Shown: piece after piece, positions 26,381-34,729 of the stretch | How positions within the stretch are numbered: position 1 is the stretch's first letter | Layout: every line of letters starts with the position of its first letter | Source of the DNA: Phycisphaerae bacterium | GTDB taxonomy: Bacteria > Planctomycetota > Phycisphaerae > UBA1845 | Direction of reading: 5' to 3' | Assembly (NCBI GenBank): GCA_022072505.1 | Contig: JAJVHU010000058.1 | Coordinates: forward strand, 28,165 to 92,164 | DNA length: 64,000 bases | Made by a program: the position numbers and the translations under genes | Notes under the pieces: model-generated | Told to the model about the DNA's origin: nothing | Databases searched by the model: none | What the model saw: only the letters and a program-made list of their open reading frames with translations

Positions 26381-26756
26381 ACGACGGGCCGGGGGCGCGG
26401 CGACGAAGCGTGAACCGCGGATGCCGGTGGGCCGTCGCGTCGAACGACGGCGGAGCGGGTGCGAGGTCCGGCGTAAGTCCCAGAAAGAGCGGAGGCAGGT
26501 CTTGGCGTCTGACGCGGGGCTCGATTTCGGGTGAATCCGGGACGCCTGGGGCTTGCTGGCACGCATATTGCTCCTGTCGCCAAGGGGATCGGATCCGTCG
26601 GAGTGCGCGCCCGGACGCGGACGTCTGTCGCCCAGGAGCGACCGGCTAACGTCCGCGTATTCGTCGTCGGGAGTGTCCTGTATTGCGGAGGAACGGTGCG
26701 CCGGGCCGTCTGGATTCTTGCGGAGCGGCGGCGGGATCGGTTTCGGGAGACTTCGG
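26381..26756. other. Intergenic region, no feature recognised
   Basis: About 375 bases between the mreD-like gene and the PyrD-like gene. A frame open through it overlaps the previous stop by GTGA, but it codes for Arg/Gly/Ser low complexity and is probably not a gene. No repeat copy from the window families was found here. Confidence 0.4.
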
Positions 26757-27761
26757 ATGGATCTTACGACGAATTACATGGGTTTTCACCTTCCCAGCCC
26801 GTTTATCGCCGGGGCGGGTCCGCTTTCAGACACGGTGACGGGGGCGCGGAGGCTGGAGGATGCGGGGGCAGCGATGATCGTGCTGCGGTCTTTGTTCGAG
26901 GAGCAGATCACCGCCGAGAGCCTGGCGACGCATCAGGCGCTTCACGAAGCCGCGCACTCCTTCGGCGAGGCCGCGACGTATCTGCCCGAGCCGTCGGAGT
27001 TCGCGGTCGGACCGCAGGAGTACCTGGCGCATCTTCAGCGCGTGCGCGAGGCGGTGGACGTGCCGGTGCTGGCGTCGCTGAACGGGACGACGCCGGGAGG
27101 TTGGCTGGAGTACGCGCGGCTGGCGGAGCAGGCGGGGGCGGACGGCATCGAGCTGAATCTTTACGTGCTGAACACCGAACCGGCGTTCGAGGGGCAGCTC
27201 ATCGAGGCGCGGCTTGAGTCGGTGATCCGGTCGGTGTCGCAGGCGGTGCATCTTCCGGTGGCGGTGAAGCTGTCGCCGTTTTTCACGTCGCTGGCGAATT
27301 TCGCGTCGCGGGCGGCGTCGGCGGGGGCGGACGCGCTGGTGTTGTACAACCGGTACTTCGCGGCGGACGTTGACCTGGAGCTGCTGGACGCGGTGACGCA
27401 TCTGCATCTTTCCACGTCGGCGGACCTGCTGCCGCGGTTGCGTTGGCTGGCGATCCTGTTTGATCGCGTCGAGGCGTCGCTGGCGGTGACCGGAGGCGTG
27501 CATACCGCGGTGGACGCGGTGAAGGCGATGATGTGCGGAGCGTCGGCGGTGCAGACGACGTCGGCGCTGCTGCTGCACGGACCGGAGCACCTGCGGCGTT
27601 TGCGGACGGATCTGGCGGCGTGGCTGGAGGAGAACGAATACGCGAACGTTCGGCAGCTTGTCGGGAGCCTGAGTCTTTCGCGGTGTCCGAATCCGCAGGT
27701 GTATGAGCGGGCGAATTACATGCATCTGCTTCAGACGTGGCAGGGCGTCAGCGCGGGGTGA
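26757..27761 (+). CDS. Dihydroorotate dehydrogenase-like flavoprotein
   Basis: A 334-residue TIM-barrel flavoprotein of the PyrD-like group (MDLTTNYMGFHLPSPFIAGA, then VPVLASLNGTTPGGWLEYAR, GADGIELNLYV, LPVAVKLSPFF, SLAVTGGVHTAVDAVKAM, GASAVQTTSALLLHG). The conserved Lys of AVKLSP contacts FMN. The usual class 1 catalytic Cys loop is not evident, and paralogues of this length (about 334) are a separate DHOD-like family of uncertain substrate. So it may not make orotate. ATG 26757 has GGGAGA upstream; the frame is open earlier but without homology. Confidence 0.8.
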   Translation: MDLTTNYMGFHLPSPFIAGAGPLSDTVTGARRLEDAGAAMIVLRSLFEEQITAESLATHQALHEAAHSFGEAATYLPEPSEFAVGPQEYLAHLQRVREAVDVPVLASLNGTTPGGWLEYARLAEQAGADGIELNLYVLNTEPAFEGQLIEARLESVIRSVSQAVHLPVAVKLSPFFTSLANFASRAASAGADALVLYNRYFAADVDLELLDAVTHLHLSTSADLLPRLRWLAILFDRVEASLAVTGGVHTAVDAVKAMMCGASAVQTTSALLLHGPEHLRRLRTDLAAWLEENEYANVRQLVGSLSLSRCPNPQVYERANYMHLLQTWQGVSAG

Positions 27762-27973
27762 GGGCTGCGGCGCGACCTGGCGTTGGCGCGCCAATGTGAA
27801 CAGACGGGCGCGGGGGAGGGCGTCAGCGAGGCGGTAAAGACGGAACCGGAGTCATCAACGGATTCGCAGGCTCGACGTGTTGGATGTTCGGTCGTTGTGA
27901 CGTGCGATCCTGTCCGGGAGGGACGGGGGATTGGCGGGCGGTGGTTTCCCTTTGCTCCCGAACTTCTGTCGTC

Positions 27974-28243
27974 CCTCCGGGACTTCGTTTCCGTCGCGCG
28001 GGCTTTCCCAGCACTGGCGTGCTGGGCTGTTTTCCAACGCCCCTACCGGGCTGAGACTCTCGGAGGGTCCTCGGGAGTAACGACCCTCGGATAATCCTCG
28101 GGGGCTGAGATCCTCGGGGGATGCTCCGGGCACATGACGGTCGATGCCGCGGCGAGGCGGCGTCCCTCGCAGCGATGTTTCCGCATGATCGTAAGCTCGT
28201 ACGAACTCCACGCCCGGCAACCGTCGTCACGGGGAGATTCAGG
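27974..28243. repeat. Long dispersed intergenic repeat, copy 2
   Basis: Same ordered landmarks as 1741-1916 (CCTCCGGGACTT, TTTCCCAGCACTGGCGTGCT, CTGTTTTCCAACGCCCCTAC, several CTCGG units, GGGGAGATTCAGG), with an extra about 80 bases before the last element. On the minus strand it translates in part as VGALENSPARQCWE, the mis-annotated peptide typical of this repeat. It occupies the 27762-28322 gap; nothing else is recognised there. Confidence 0.7.
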
Positions 28244-28322
28244 AGGTCCGAACCTCTGCGCGGTCTGAAGTCGGCGGTTCGGCGGTTGCCTGAAGCGCGA
28301 TGCGCGGGTTAGGCTGCCCTGC

Positions 28323-29339
28323 ATGTCGGAAGCACTGAAGGTTGCGGTCATCGGGGCGGGGAAGATGGGCGGGCATCATGCCCGCACGTACGCGGGTTTG
28401 CCCGGTTGCCGCCTTGCCGCCGTGGTGGATTCGGATCGAGCGCGGGCGGAGGCGCTGGCGTCGCAGCACGGTTGCGCGACGCTGACGGACGCGGGAGCGC
28501 TTCCGCGCGACGTGGCGGCGGTGAGCGTCGCCGTGCCGACGGCGTTTCATGAAGCGGTGGCGACGCCGCTGATCGAGCGGCGGGTCGCGGTGCTGATCGA
28601 GAAGCCGCTGGCGTCGGACACGGCGTCGGCGCGGCGGATCGTCGAGGCGGCGCGGCGCTGCGGGACGCTCGTGCAGGTCGGGCACTCGGAGCGGTTCAAC
28701 CCGGTGGTGCAGGCGATGCTGCGGATGAGCCTGCGCCCGCGGTTCATCGAGACGCACCGCATCAGCCCTTTCACGTTCCGCAGCGCGGACATCAGCGTCG
28801 TGGCGGACATGATGATCCACGACATCGACATCATCCTGCACCTCGTGGGGCAGCGGGAGTACAAGGTCCACGCGGTGGGGGTGGCGCTGCTGGGGCCTCA
28901 CGCGGACGTGGCGAACGCCCGGATCCGCTTCGCGGACGGGACGGTGGTCAACATGACGGCGTCGCGCCTGGCGCTGAAGACGGAGCGGAAGATCCGCATC
29001 TTCGCGCCGACCGGGTACGTCGCGATGGATTATCAGAAGCGCACGGGCATCGCGATCCGTATCCGCGATCACATCGACGTGATCAAGCTGGCCCGCGAGC
29101 GCAACTTCGACGACCTGTCGCAGATGCAGGGGGTGGACTACAGTTCGCTGGTGAAGGTCGAGCCGCTGGCGGTCGAGGAGGGCGATCCGCTGCGCAGCGA
29201 GATCGAGGCGTTCCTCGCCAGCGTGCGGACCGGCGCGTCGCCCGCGGTGACCGCGGAGGACGGGTTGGCGGCGGTGGAGATGGCCGACCGGATCACCGAG
29301 GCGATCCGCGACGAGCGCTGGGAGCTGGACGGGGCGTAA
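28323..29339 (+). CDS. Gfo/Idh/MocA-family NAD(P)-dependent oxidoreductase
   Basis: A 338-residue sugar or cyclitol dehydrogenase. N-terminal Rossmann fold AVIGAGKMGGHHARTY, the family motif VLIEKPLAS (EKP; Lys is catalytic), VGHSERFNPVVQAML, and ADMMIHDIDIILHLVG in the C-terminal sheet domain. The SERFNP and HDIDI forms are like those of GnnA-type UDP-GlcNAc 3-dehydrogenases, which make the diamino sugar of some lipid A molecules; no GnnB aminotransferase is adjacent, so that role is a guess. The gene appears to stand alone behind a repeat. Confidence 0.82.
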   Translation: MSEALKVAVIGAGKMGGHHARTYAGLPGCRLAAVVDSDRARAEALASQHGCATLTDAGALPRDVAAVSVAVPTAFHEAVATPLIERRVAVLIEKPLASDTASARRIVEAARRCGTLVQVGHSERFNPVVQAMLRMSLRPRFIETHRISPFTFRSADISVVADMMIHDIDIILHLVGQREYKVHAVGVALLGPHADVANARIRFADGTVVNMTASRLALKTERKIRIFAPTGYVAMDYQKRTGIAIRIRDHIDVIKLARERNFDDLSQMQGVDYSSLVKVEPLAVEEGDPLRSEIEAFLASVRTGASPAVTAEDGLAAVEMADRITEAIRDERWELDGA

Positions 29340-29552
29340 ACTGCGCTTCGGGGATCGTGAACCGGGGTTGTGAGGCGGTTTGAGCCTTCGGTTGCGCTTT
29401 GACCCCCGCCTTTCGTCCGCAATGCAGGTTCGAAGGCGGTTCCAAGTTCGGGCAGGAATTCAACTTGTCCGCCCCGACAATCCACCTAAGATATCGTGGA
29501 GAAGTCCAAATCAACGCGGGGTGTCCCGACGGGGCTTCCGGGAGGAGGGCTT

Positions 29553-31304
29553 ATGCTGCGCGTGCGCCTTCATCTGGGTTTGAAGTCCGCCCTGGCCGTC
29601 GCAGGGGCGACGTTGACGGCGTGGGGGCCGCTGCCGATCGCCGCCGGTCCGATGCAGGAGGGCGCGGCGGGGGGATCGCCTCCCGCCGAGCCGAGCACGG
29701 CCGCGGCGGAATCGACCCTTGCGCAGGAGGAGTCGCCGAAGACCCCGAGCGCGGCGGAAGCCGGTGCGGCGGGTCGGTCCTACCGACATGCGGCGATCGT
29801 CACGATCCAGGACGAGATCACGGACGTGACGACGGGCAGCTTGAAGCGACGGATTGAGGCGGCGCGGAAGGCGGGGGCGGACCTCGTCGTGTTCGAGCTG
29901 GACACGCCGGGGGGCTACCTCGACAGCGCGCTGGACATTGCGCACCTGATCGAGAACACGCGGGATCTGCGGACCGTGGCCTGGGTGAACCCGCAGGCGC
30001 ACAGCGCCGGAACGATCATCGCCGTCGCGTGCAACGAAATCGTGATGGCGCCGTCGTCCACGATGGGCGACTCGCAGGTGATCATGTTCGGCGCGGAGGG
30101 GGCGGACGCGGTTCCGGAGGCGCTTCAGCCGAAGGTGTATACGCCGGTGCTGGCGCGGTTCCGGTCGTCCGCGAAGCTGAACGGGTACAGCGAAGTGCTG
30201 TGCGAGGCGTTCGTGATTCCGGAGCGAGAGGTCTGGTGGCTTGAGAACGCGCGGACGGGCGAGCGCGAGTTCGTCTTCCGCGAGGAAAAGCAGAAGCGGC
30301 TGGGCGAGCGCGAGGCGGGTTCCGACGGGAACGCGGTGCAGAAAGTGACGCGGGCGATCCTCGGGATGGGCGAAGACGGGGCGGCGGCGTCCGGGGAGTG
30401 GAGGCTCGTCGAGTCTTATGTAGACCTGGTGACGGGGAAGGCGATCGCGCTGACCCAGCCGATCGACCGGGAGGACCAGCTTCTGGAGATGAACGCCGGA
30501 GAGGCGCACGCCTTCGGGTTCAACCGGGCGGTCATCGCGCAGGATGCGGACCTTCAGACGCGCTACGGCGCGGCGACGATCACGCGGATGGACGCGCTGT
30601 GGTCGGAGAACCTGGCGACGTGGTTGACGTCGCCTTATGTGCGGGGGTTCCTGCTGATCCTCGTGTTCCTCGGGGCGTACGTGGAGTTCAACACGCCCGG
30701 AGTGGGCGTGCCGGGGCTGGTGGCGCTGGTCGCGCTGGCGATCTTCGTGGGCGCGCCGTATCTGACGGGGCTGGCGAACACGTGGGAGCTGGTGCTGATC
30801 GGAGTGGGGATCGTGCTGCTGGCGGTCGAGGTGTTCGTGCTGCCGGGATTCGGGATCGCGGGCGTGTCCGGGGCGTTGCTGCTGCTGGCGGGGCTGGTGG
30901 CGACGTTCATGCCGGATGAGCCGGGGCGGACGTCGCCGTTGTACGTGCCGCAGTTGCAGGCGACGATCGACGGGCTGGTCACCGGCCTGAAGGTTGTCGT
31001 CATCGGCATGTTTGCATCGTTCGCGGGGATGTTCGTGCTGGCGCGGTACCTGCCGCGGTCGCCGCTTTTTCAGAAGCTGATCCCGCTGAATGAAGGTTCG
31101 AATGTTCCGGATGACCCGTACCAAGGCCAAGTCATGCCCGGGGACATCGGCGTCTCGCTGGGACCGCTCCGTCCGGCGGGAAAGATGCGCCTGGGCAACA
31201 TTCTGGTGGACGTGGTGACGCAGGGCGAGTACATCGAGAGCGGCGTCAACGTCAGAATCATCGATCGACAGGGGAACCGGGTGGTCGTTCAGCAGGCGCG
31301 ATAG
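29553..31304 (+). CDS. NfeD/ClpP-class membrane serine protease
   Basis: A 583-residue protein of the YqeZ/NfeD1b kind. A signal peptide (LKSALAVAGATLTAWG), a ClpP-fold protease domain (about 85-320: VFELDTPGGYLDSALDIAHL, and AHSAGTIIAVACNEIVMAPS with the nucleophile Ser of HSAGT), then four to five membrane helices (365-480), and a C-terminal OB-fold NfeD domain (GQVMPGDIGVSLGPLRPAG, RIIDRQGNRVVVQQ). In characterised relatives a Ser-Lys dyad cleaves membrane proteins such as stomatins. GGAGG serves the ATG at 29553. In many genomes this gene directly precedes floA; here it is separated from floA by a toxin-antitoxin pair and a short nfeD. Confidence 0.9.
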   Translation: MLRVRLHLGLKSALAVAGATLTAWGPLPIAAGPMQEGAAGGSPPAEPSTAAAESTLAQEESPKTPSAAEAGAAGRSYRHAAIVTIQDEITDVTTGSLKRRIEAARKAGADLVVFELDTPGGYLDSALDIAHLIENTRDLRTVAWVNPQAHSAGTIIAVACNEIVMAPSSTMGDSQVIMFGAEGADAVPEALQPKVYTPVLARFRSSAKLNGYSEVLCEAFVIPEREVWWLENARTGEREFVFREEKQKRLGEREAGSDGNAVQKVTRAILGMGEDGAAASGEWRLVESYVDLVTGKAIALTQPIDREDQLLEMNAGEAHAFGFNRAVIAQDADLQTRYGAATITRMDALWSENLATWLTSPYVRGFLLILVFLGAYVEFNTPGVGVPGLVALVALAIFVGAPYLTGLANTWELVLIGVGIVLLAVEVFVLPGFGIAGVSGALLLLAGLVATFMPDEPGRTSPLYVPQLQATIDGLVTGLKVVVIGMFASFAGMFVLARYLPRSPLFQKLIPLNEGSNVPDDPYQGQVMPGDIGVSLGPLRPAGKMRLGNILVDVVTQGEYIESGVNVRIIDRQGNRVVVQQAR

Positions 31305-31390
31305 GGCGGTGCTCTTTCTCGCGGCGACATAGGCTGGGAGTTGTCGCTGCGAGGATCCCTGTGAACGCAGACGGACTGGAGGAGCAGGCC

Positions 31391-31609
31391 ATGACGGTCG
31401 TCAAGGGACATTATGACGGACAGCAAGTCGTATTCGACGAACCCGTTCCGAAGGAGATTCCTCCTGATACACCGGTTCAGGTGACGTTTGTGCATCCGCG
31501 AGGCGAACACGTGCTGTCACGGATCGCGCGCCTGGCCACGACCGGCGGGATGCCTTCGGATTACTCGGAACAACACGAGCATTATGTCAAGGGAGTTCCG
31601 GAGAAATGA
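31391..31609 (+). CDS. DUF104-like antitoxin of a VapBC-type module
   Basis: A 72-residue protein starting MTVVKGHYDGQQVVFDEPVP, followed by DTPVQVTFVHP, the pattern of short antitoxin-family proteins (DUF104-like) that pair with PIN toxins. An in-frame earlier start at 31361 exists, but the family start fits ATG 31391. The stop overlaps the PIN gene start by ATGA, as expected for a toxin-antitoxin pair. It may be free to act as an orphan, since the toxin is broken. Confidence 0.7.
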   Translation: MTVVKGHYDGQQVVFDEPVPKEIPPDTPVQVTFVHPRGEHVLSRIARLATTGGMPSDYSEQHEHYVKGVPEK

Positions 31610-32019
31610 CGCCGGTGTTTCTGGACACGTCCTGCCTGATCGCCTTGGTTCTCAAGGACGATGAACACCACATCAGGGCAAGAGCGTGGCAGGACGTCAT
31701 TCGCGGGCCGCTGGTGACGACTGAATAGTTTCTCGATGCGCTTAGCGCGCCGCATTTGCGCCGGATCGGAATTCAGACGGTGCAGGAGCTTCGTTGCGAT
31801 CCGGACATAATGATCGTGCAAGCGTCGTCGCCGCTGCTTGATCAGGGTTTGCGTTTTTTTGAGCGGCATTCGGACAAGCGGTGGAGTTTCACCGATTGCA
31901 CGACCTTCGTCGCGATGCGGGAGCGGGGTTTGACCGAGGCATTGACGAGCGACCGGGATTTTGAGCAAGCGGGGTTTTCGGCTCTACTTCGCCGGGAGCC
32001 TCCTGAGCGTCGGGCTTGA
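31606..32019 (+). pseudogene. PIN-domain (VapC-type) toxin with premature stop
   Basis: The frame begins MTPVFLDTSCLIALVLKDDE, a typical PIN start with the first catalytic Asp, and is interrupted by TAG at codon 41 (31726-31728). Past the stop the frame continues for 96 more codons with PIN-like content, including WSFTDCTTFVAMRERGLTEA and LTSDRDFEQAG with the distal acidic residues. Trp (TGG) would be usual at this place (TTEW...), so one G-to-A change could explain the stop. As read, only a 40-residue fragment is made, without RNase activity. A sequencing error is possible. Confidence 0.8.
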
Positions 32020-32040
32020 GGGCCTGCGACGGTGGTTGGC

Positions 32041-32559
32041 ATGAGCGAGCTTGTCGTCATCGGGTTGTTGTTCGCCGCGGGGCTTGCCGTTCTGGTGGCC
32101 GATATTTTTCTGCCGTCACATTTCGTACTGACGGTGGTGGGTCTGGGGTTGCTGGCGGCGGGCACGTATCGCGTGTTCGTTCATTTCGGGTCCACGGCCG
32201 GGTTCTGTGCAATCGTCAGTTGCGTCGTGGTCTGGCCGGTCCTGGCCTACATCGGGGTGAAGAATCTGCATCGCACGCCGATCGGAAGGCGTCTGATTCA
32301 TCCGAATACGGAGCGGACGCCGCAGGACGTGGGCATCGATGTCGAGCGTTTGACGACCCTGGTCGGGGCCAGAGGGGTGGCCCGCACGCCGTTGCGGCCG
32401 GTGGGCATATGTGAATTTGAACAGGATCGCGTCGCCTGCCTGGCGGAGGTCGGACAGATCGACGCGGGGACGCCGGTCATCGCGATCGCGGTGCGATCCG
32501 CCCAACTGGTGGTCGCGGCCGCCCGACACACGCAGTCTGGACGACAAGAAAGGGAGTAA
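32041..32559 (+). CDS. Short NfeD-family membrane protein
   Basis: A 172-residue protein: two to three N-terminal membrane helices ([35 protein letters not shown], and a third) and a C-terminal OB-fold NfeD domain ([20 protein letters not shown], then [13 protein letters not shown]). It lacks the ClpP domain. ATG 32041 starts just after the toxin remnant. floA follows after five bases, so the pair is surely one operon; NfeD proteins of this short form are thought to cooperate with flotillins in membrane microdomains. Confidence 0.82.
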   Translation: MSELVVIGLLFAAGLAVLVADIFLPSHFVLTVVGLGLLAAGTYRVFVHFGSTAGFCAIVSCVVVWPVLAYIGVKNLHRTPIGRRLIHPNTERTPQDVGIDVERLTTLVGARGVARTPLRPVGICEFEQDRVACLAEVGQIDAGTPVIAIAVRSAQLVVAAARHTQSGRQERE

Positions 32560-32564
32560 AACAG

Positions 32565-33623
32565 ATGATGAAGGATTTCCTGACTCCGCTGCTGGCCGAG
32601 GCGTCCACGTGGTTTGTGGCCGTGCTGGTCGTCGCGGGCCTGATGGGCTTGACGTTTCTGTTTCTCATCGGCCGGTTCCTGAATCTGTGGATTCAGGCGT
32701 TCTCCAGCGGCGCCGGCGTGAGCATGTTCAACCTGATCGGCATGTACCTGCGCAAGGTCGACATGCGCGCCATCACGCTGGCGAAGATTCAGCTCGTCAA
32801 GGCCAAGGTCAAGGAGATATCCACGAACGATCTCGAAAGCCACTACCTTGCCGGCGGGAACGTGATTCACGTGGTCAATGCGCTGATTGCGGCCGACCGC
32901 GCGGCGATCGACCTGGACTGGAAGAAGGCGTGCGCGATCGACCTTGCGGGGCGCGACATCATTGACGCGGTGCGGACCAGCGTGGACCCGAAGGTCATCG
33001 ACGTGCCGAACCCGAAGCTCGGCAAGCAGACGATCGATGCGGTGGCGAAGGACGGGATTCAGCTCAAGGCGAAGGCGCGGGTGACGGTGCGGACGAACAT
33101 CAAGCAGCTCATCGGCGGTGCGACGGAGGAGACGATCGTCGCCCGGGTGGGCGAGGGCATCGTCAGCGCGATCGGGTCGGCGGACACGCACAAGCAGGTG
33201 CTGGAGAACCCGGATCGGATCAGCAAGGCGGTGCTGGCGAAGGGGCTGGACGCGGGGACGGCGTTCGAGATTCTGTCGATCGACATCGCCGACGTGGACG
33301 TGGGGGACAACATCGGAGCGAAGCTTCAGGCGGACCAGGCGGAGGCGGACAAGCGGCGGTTTCAGGCGGAGGCCGAAAAGCGGCGGGCGATGGCGATCGC
33401 GCTGGCGGCGGAGAACAAGGCGAAGATCGAGGAGAACCGGGCGCTGGTGACGCTGGCGGAGGCGGAGGTTCCGAAGGCGATGGCGGAGGCGTTTCGCAAG
33501 GGGAACCTGGGCATCATGGATTACTACCGGATGAAGAACCTTCAGGCGGACACGCAGATGCGCGAGACGATCGGCGGCGGACCGTCGGCGGGGGCAGACG
33601 GGTCGGCGGAGAAGCGCGGTTGA
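32565..33623 (+). CDS. floA: Flotillin-like protein FloA
   Basis: Bacterial flotillin of 352 residues that builds functional membrane microdomains and lowers membrane order. An N-terminal membrane-inserted hairpin ([20 protein letters not shown]) is followed by an SPFH core ([63 protein letters not shown]) and a coiled coil rich in Ala/Glu ([20 protein letters not shown]). The FloA rather than FloT layout is clear. AAGGGAG precedes the ATG, and the short nfeD gene ends five bases earlier. The dynamin-like GTPases lie 1.1 kb downstream. Confidence 0.95.
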   Translation: MMKDFLTPLLAEASTWFVAVLVVAGLMGLTFLFLIGRFLNLWIQAFSSGAGVSMFNLIGMYLRKVDMRAITLAKIQLVKAKVKEISTNDLESHYLAGGNVIHVVNALIAADRAAIDLDWKKACAIDLAGRDIIDAVRTSVDPKVIDVPNPKLGKQTIDAVAKDGIQLKAKARVTVRTNIKQLIGGATEETIVARVGEGIVSAIGSADTHKQVLENPDRISKAVLAKGLDAGTAFEILSIDIADVDVGDNIGAKLQADQAEADKRRFQAEAEKRRAMAIALAAENKAKIEENRALVTLAEAEVPKAMAEAFRKGNLGIMDYYRMKNLQADTQMRETIGGGPSAGADGSAEKRG

Positions 33624-33667
33624 GGGGTTGGCGCGGCGGCGCTGAGCTGCGGCGGGGCATGAATAAC

Positions 33668-33770
33668 AGAGCCGCGTCCGTCAGGAGGCGGGATCGGCGC
33701 TTCCGAGGTCGTGCGGAACAACCGACGCTTGCGGCGAAAGCACGCTTCCTGACAGGCGCGGATCGGACAG
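33668..33770. repeat. Dispersed repeat fragments facing each other
   Basis: GAGCCGCGTCCGTCAGGAGG near 33669 and GCACGCTTCCTGACAGGCG near 33744 are inverted relatives of the 1568-1626 repeat. After them comes ACCGCGAGGGACGCG...ACCGCGAAAGACGCG, a short tandem-like motif just before the next gene. Confidence 0.5.
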
Positions 33771-33862
33771 AGACGGGCGCAGGTCGAGACGAGGCGTTCA
33801 TGCGGGACGCGGCGTGAACCGCGAGGGACGCGAAAACCGCGAAAGACGCGAGGGAAAGCACA

Positions 33863-34639
33863 ATGATGACCCTTCTTGCCCAAGGCAGAGGCTTTGCGCT
33901 CGGCGACATTCTTGAGATCGTGTTCTTCATCATCATCGTGGTCCTGCCGATGCTCGGCGCCGTGCTGCGACGGCGCAGCGGCGGTGCGGAGGAGCCGGAC
34001 AGCGACGAGACGCTGAGGCGGATCATTGAGGAGGAACGTCGGAAGATGAACGAGTCCGGCGGCTCCACCGGGGCGTCGCCGCCGCACCCGCGTCCGGCGT
34101 CGCCGCCGCAGCGTCCACCTGCCGCGCCGCCGTCCGCTCGGCCGCAGCGTCCGCCGTCGGCGCGGCCGACCGCATCATCGCGCGCAGAGGCTGCCGCGCA
34201 GCGTCCGCCGTCGGCACCGACTGCTCCGCGATCGGAGAGGCAGGTTCCGCCTCCCGTTCCATCGCGATCGTCAGATGCGCGACCGCACAATGCGCCGCGG
34301 GGCGGGCGCGAGGGGGGCGGGTCACGTTCAACGCGGCGTCGATCGTCGGGAAGCGGCGCGCCGCCCGCGCGACCGGCGGAGGCGCACCCGAATTCGTCCG
34401 CGGCAAAGCGCCCGGGGCGACTCGAGGAACAGCTTCGCACGCGGCAGGTCGGATCGGATTGGATCGGTGGAGCGGTCAGCCGGGCGGAGGGCGAGACTTC
34501 GGCGCCCGAAGCCGGCGGCGGACCGCCCCCTCGTATTGCGACGTTTTTCTCGACGGAGCTGAGTCTTGATGAACTGCGCAAGGCGGTAATACTCTCCGAA
34601 GTGCTGGCGCCGCCGCTGGCGCTGCGTGAGGGGCGCTGA
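33863..34639 (+). CDS. Membrane-anchored Pro/Arg/Ser-rich protein
   Basis: A 258-residue protein without a recognised domain. One membrane helix near the start (LEIVFFIIIVVLPMLGAVL) is followed by a charged helix (DETLRRIIEEERRKM), a 130-residue disordered stretch with tandem RPPSA/QRPPS units, and a short ordered C-terminus (FSTELSLDELRKAVILSEVL, ending PPLALRE). The final motif looks conserved rather than random and may bind a partner. It lies between floA and the GTPase pair on the same strand, so it could tether a complex to the membrane; that is inference. Confidence 0.65.
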   Translation: MMTLLAQGRGFALGDILEIVFFIIIVVLPMLGAVLRRRSGGAEEPDSDETLRRIIEEERRKMNESGGSTGASPPHPRPASPPQRPPAAPPSARPQRPPSARPTASSRAEAAAQRPPSAPTAPRSERQVPPPVPSRSSDARPHNAPRGGREGGGSRSTRRRSSGSGAPPARPAEAHPNSSAAKRPGRLEEQLRTRQVGSDWIGGAVSRAEGETSAPEAGGGPPPRIATFFSTELSLDELRKAVILSEVLAPPLALREGR

Positions 34640-34729
34640 GCTTCGTGGGCGCAGACCGCGCATTGTGACCGGTCATGCGCATCGCGCGGCGGCGGTGCGC
34701 CGACGTCCCGGGATCGTGTTTCCGACGGC

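Noticed and set aside
25771..26649. Frame overlapping mreD-like gene and running into the following gap
   Set aside because: Out of frame with the membrane protein and low complexity; the GTGA overlap alone is not enough.
31606..32019. Stop-codon readthrough or recoding in the PIN gene
   Set aside because: No recoding structure is visible after the TAG and no suppressor evidence exists; inactivation by point mutation is simpler.
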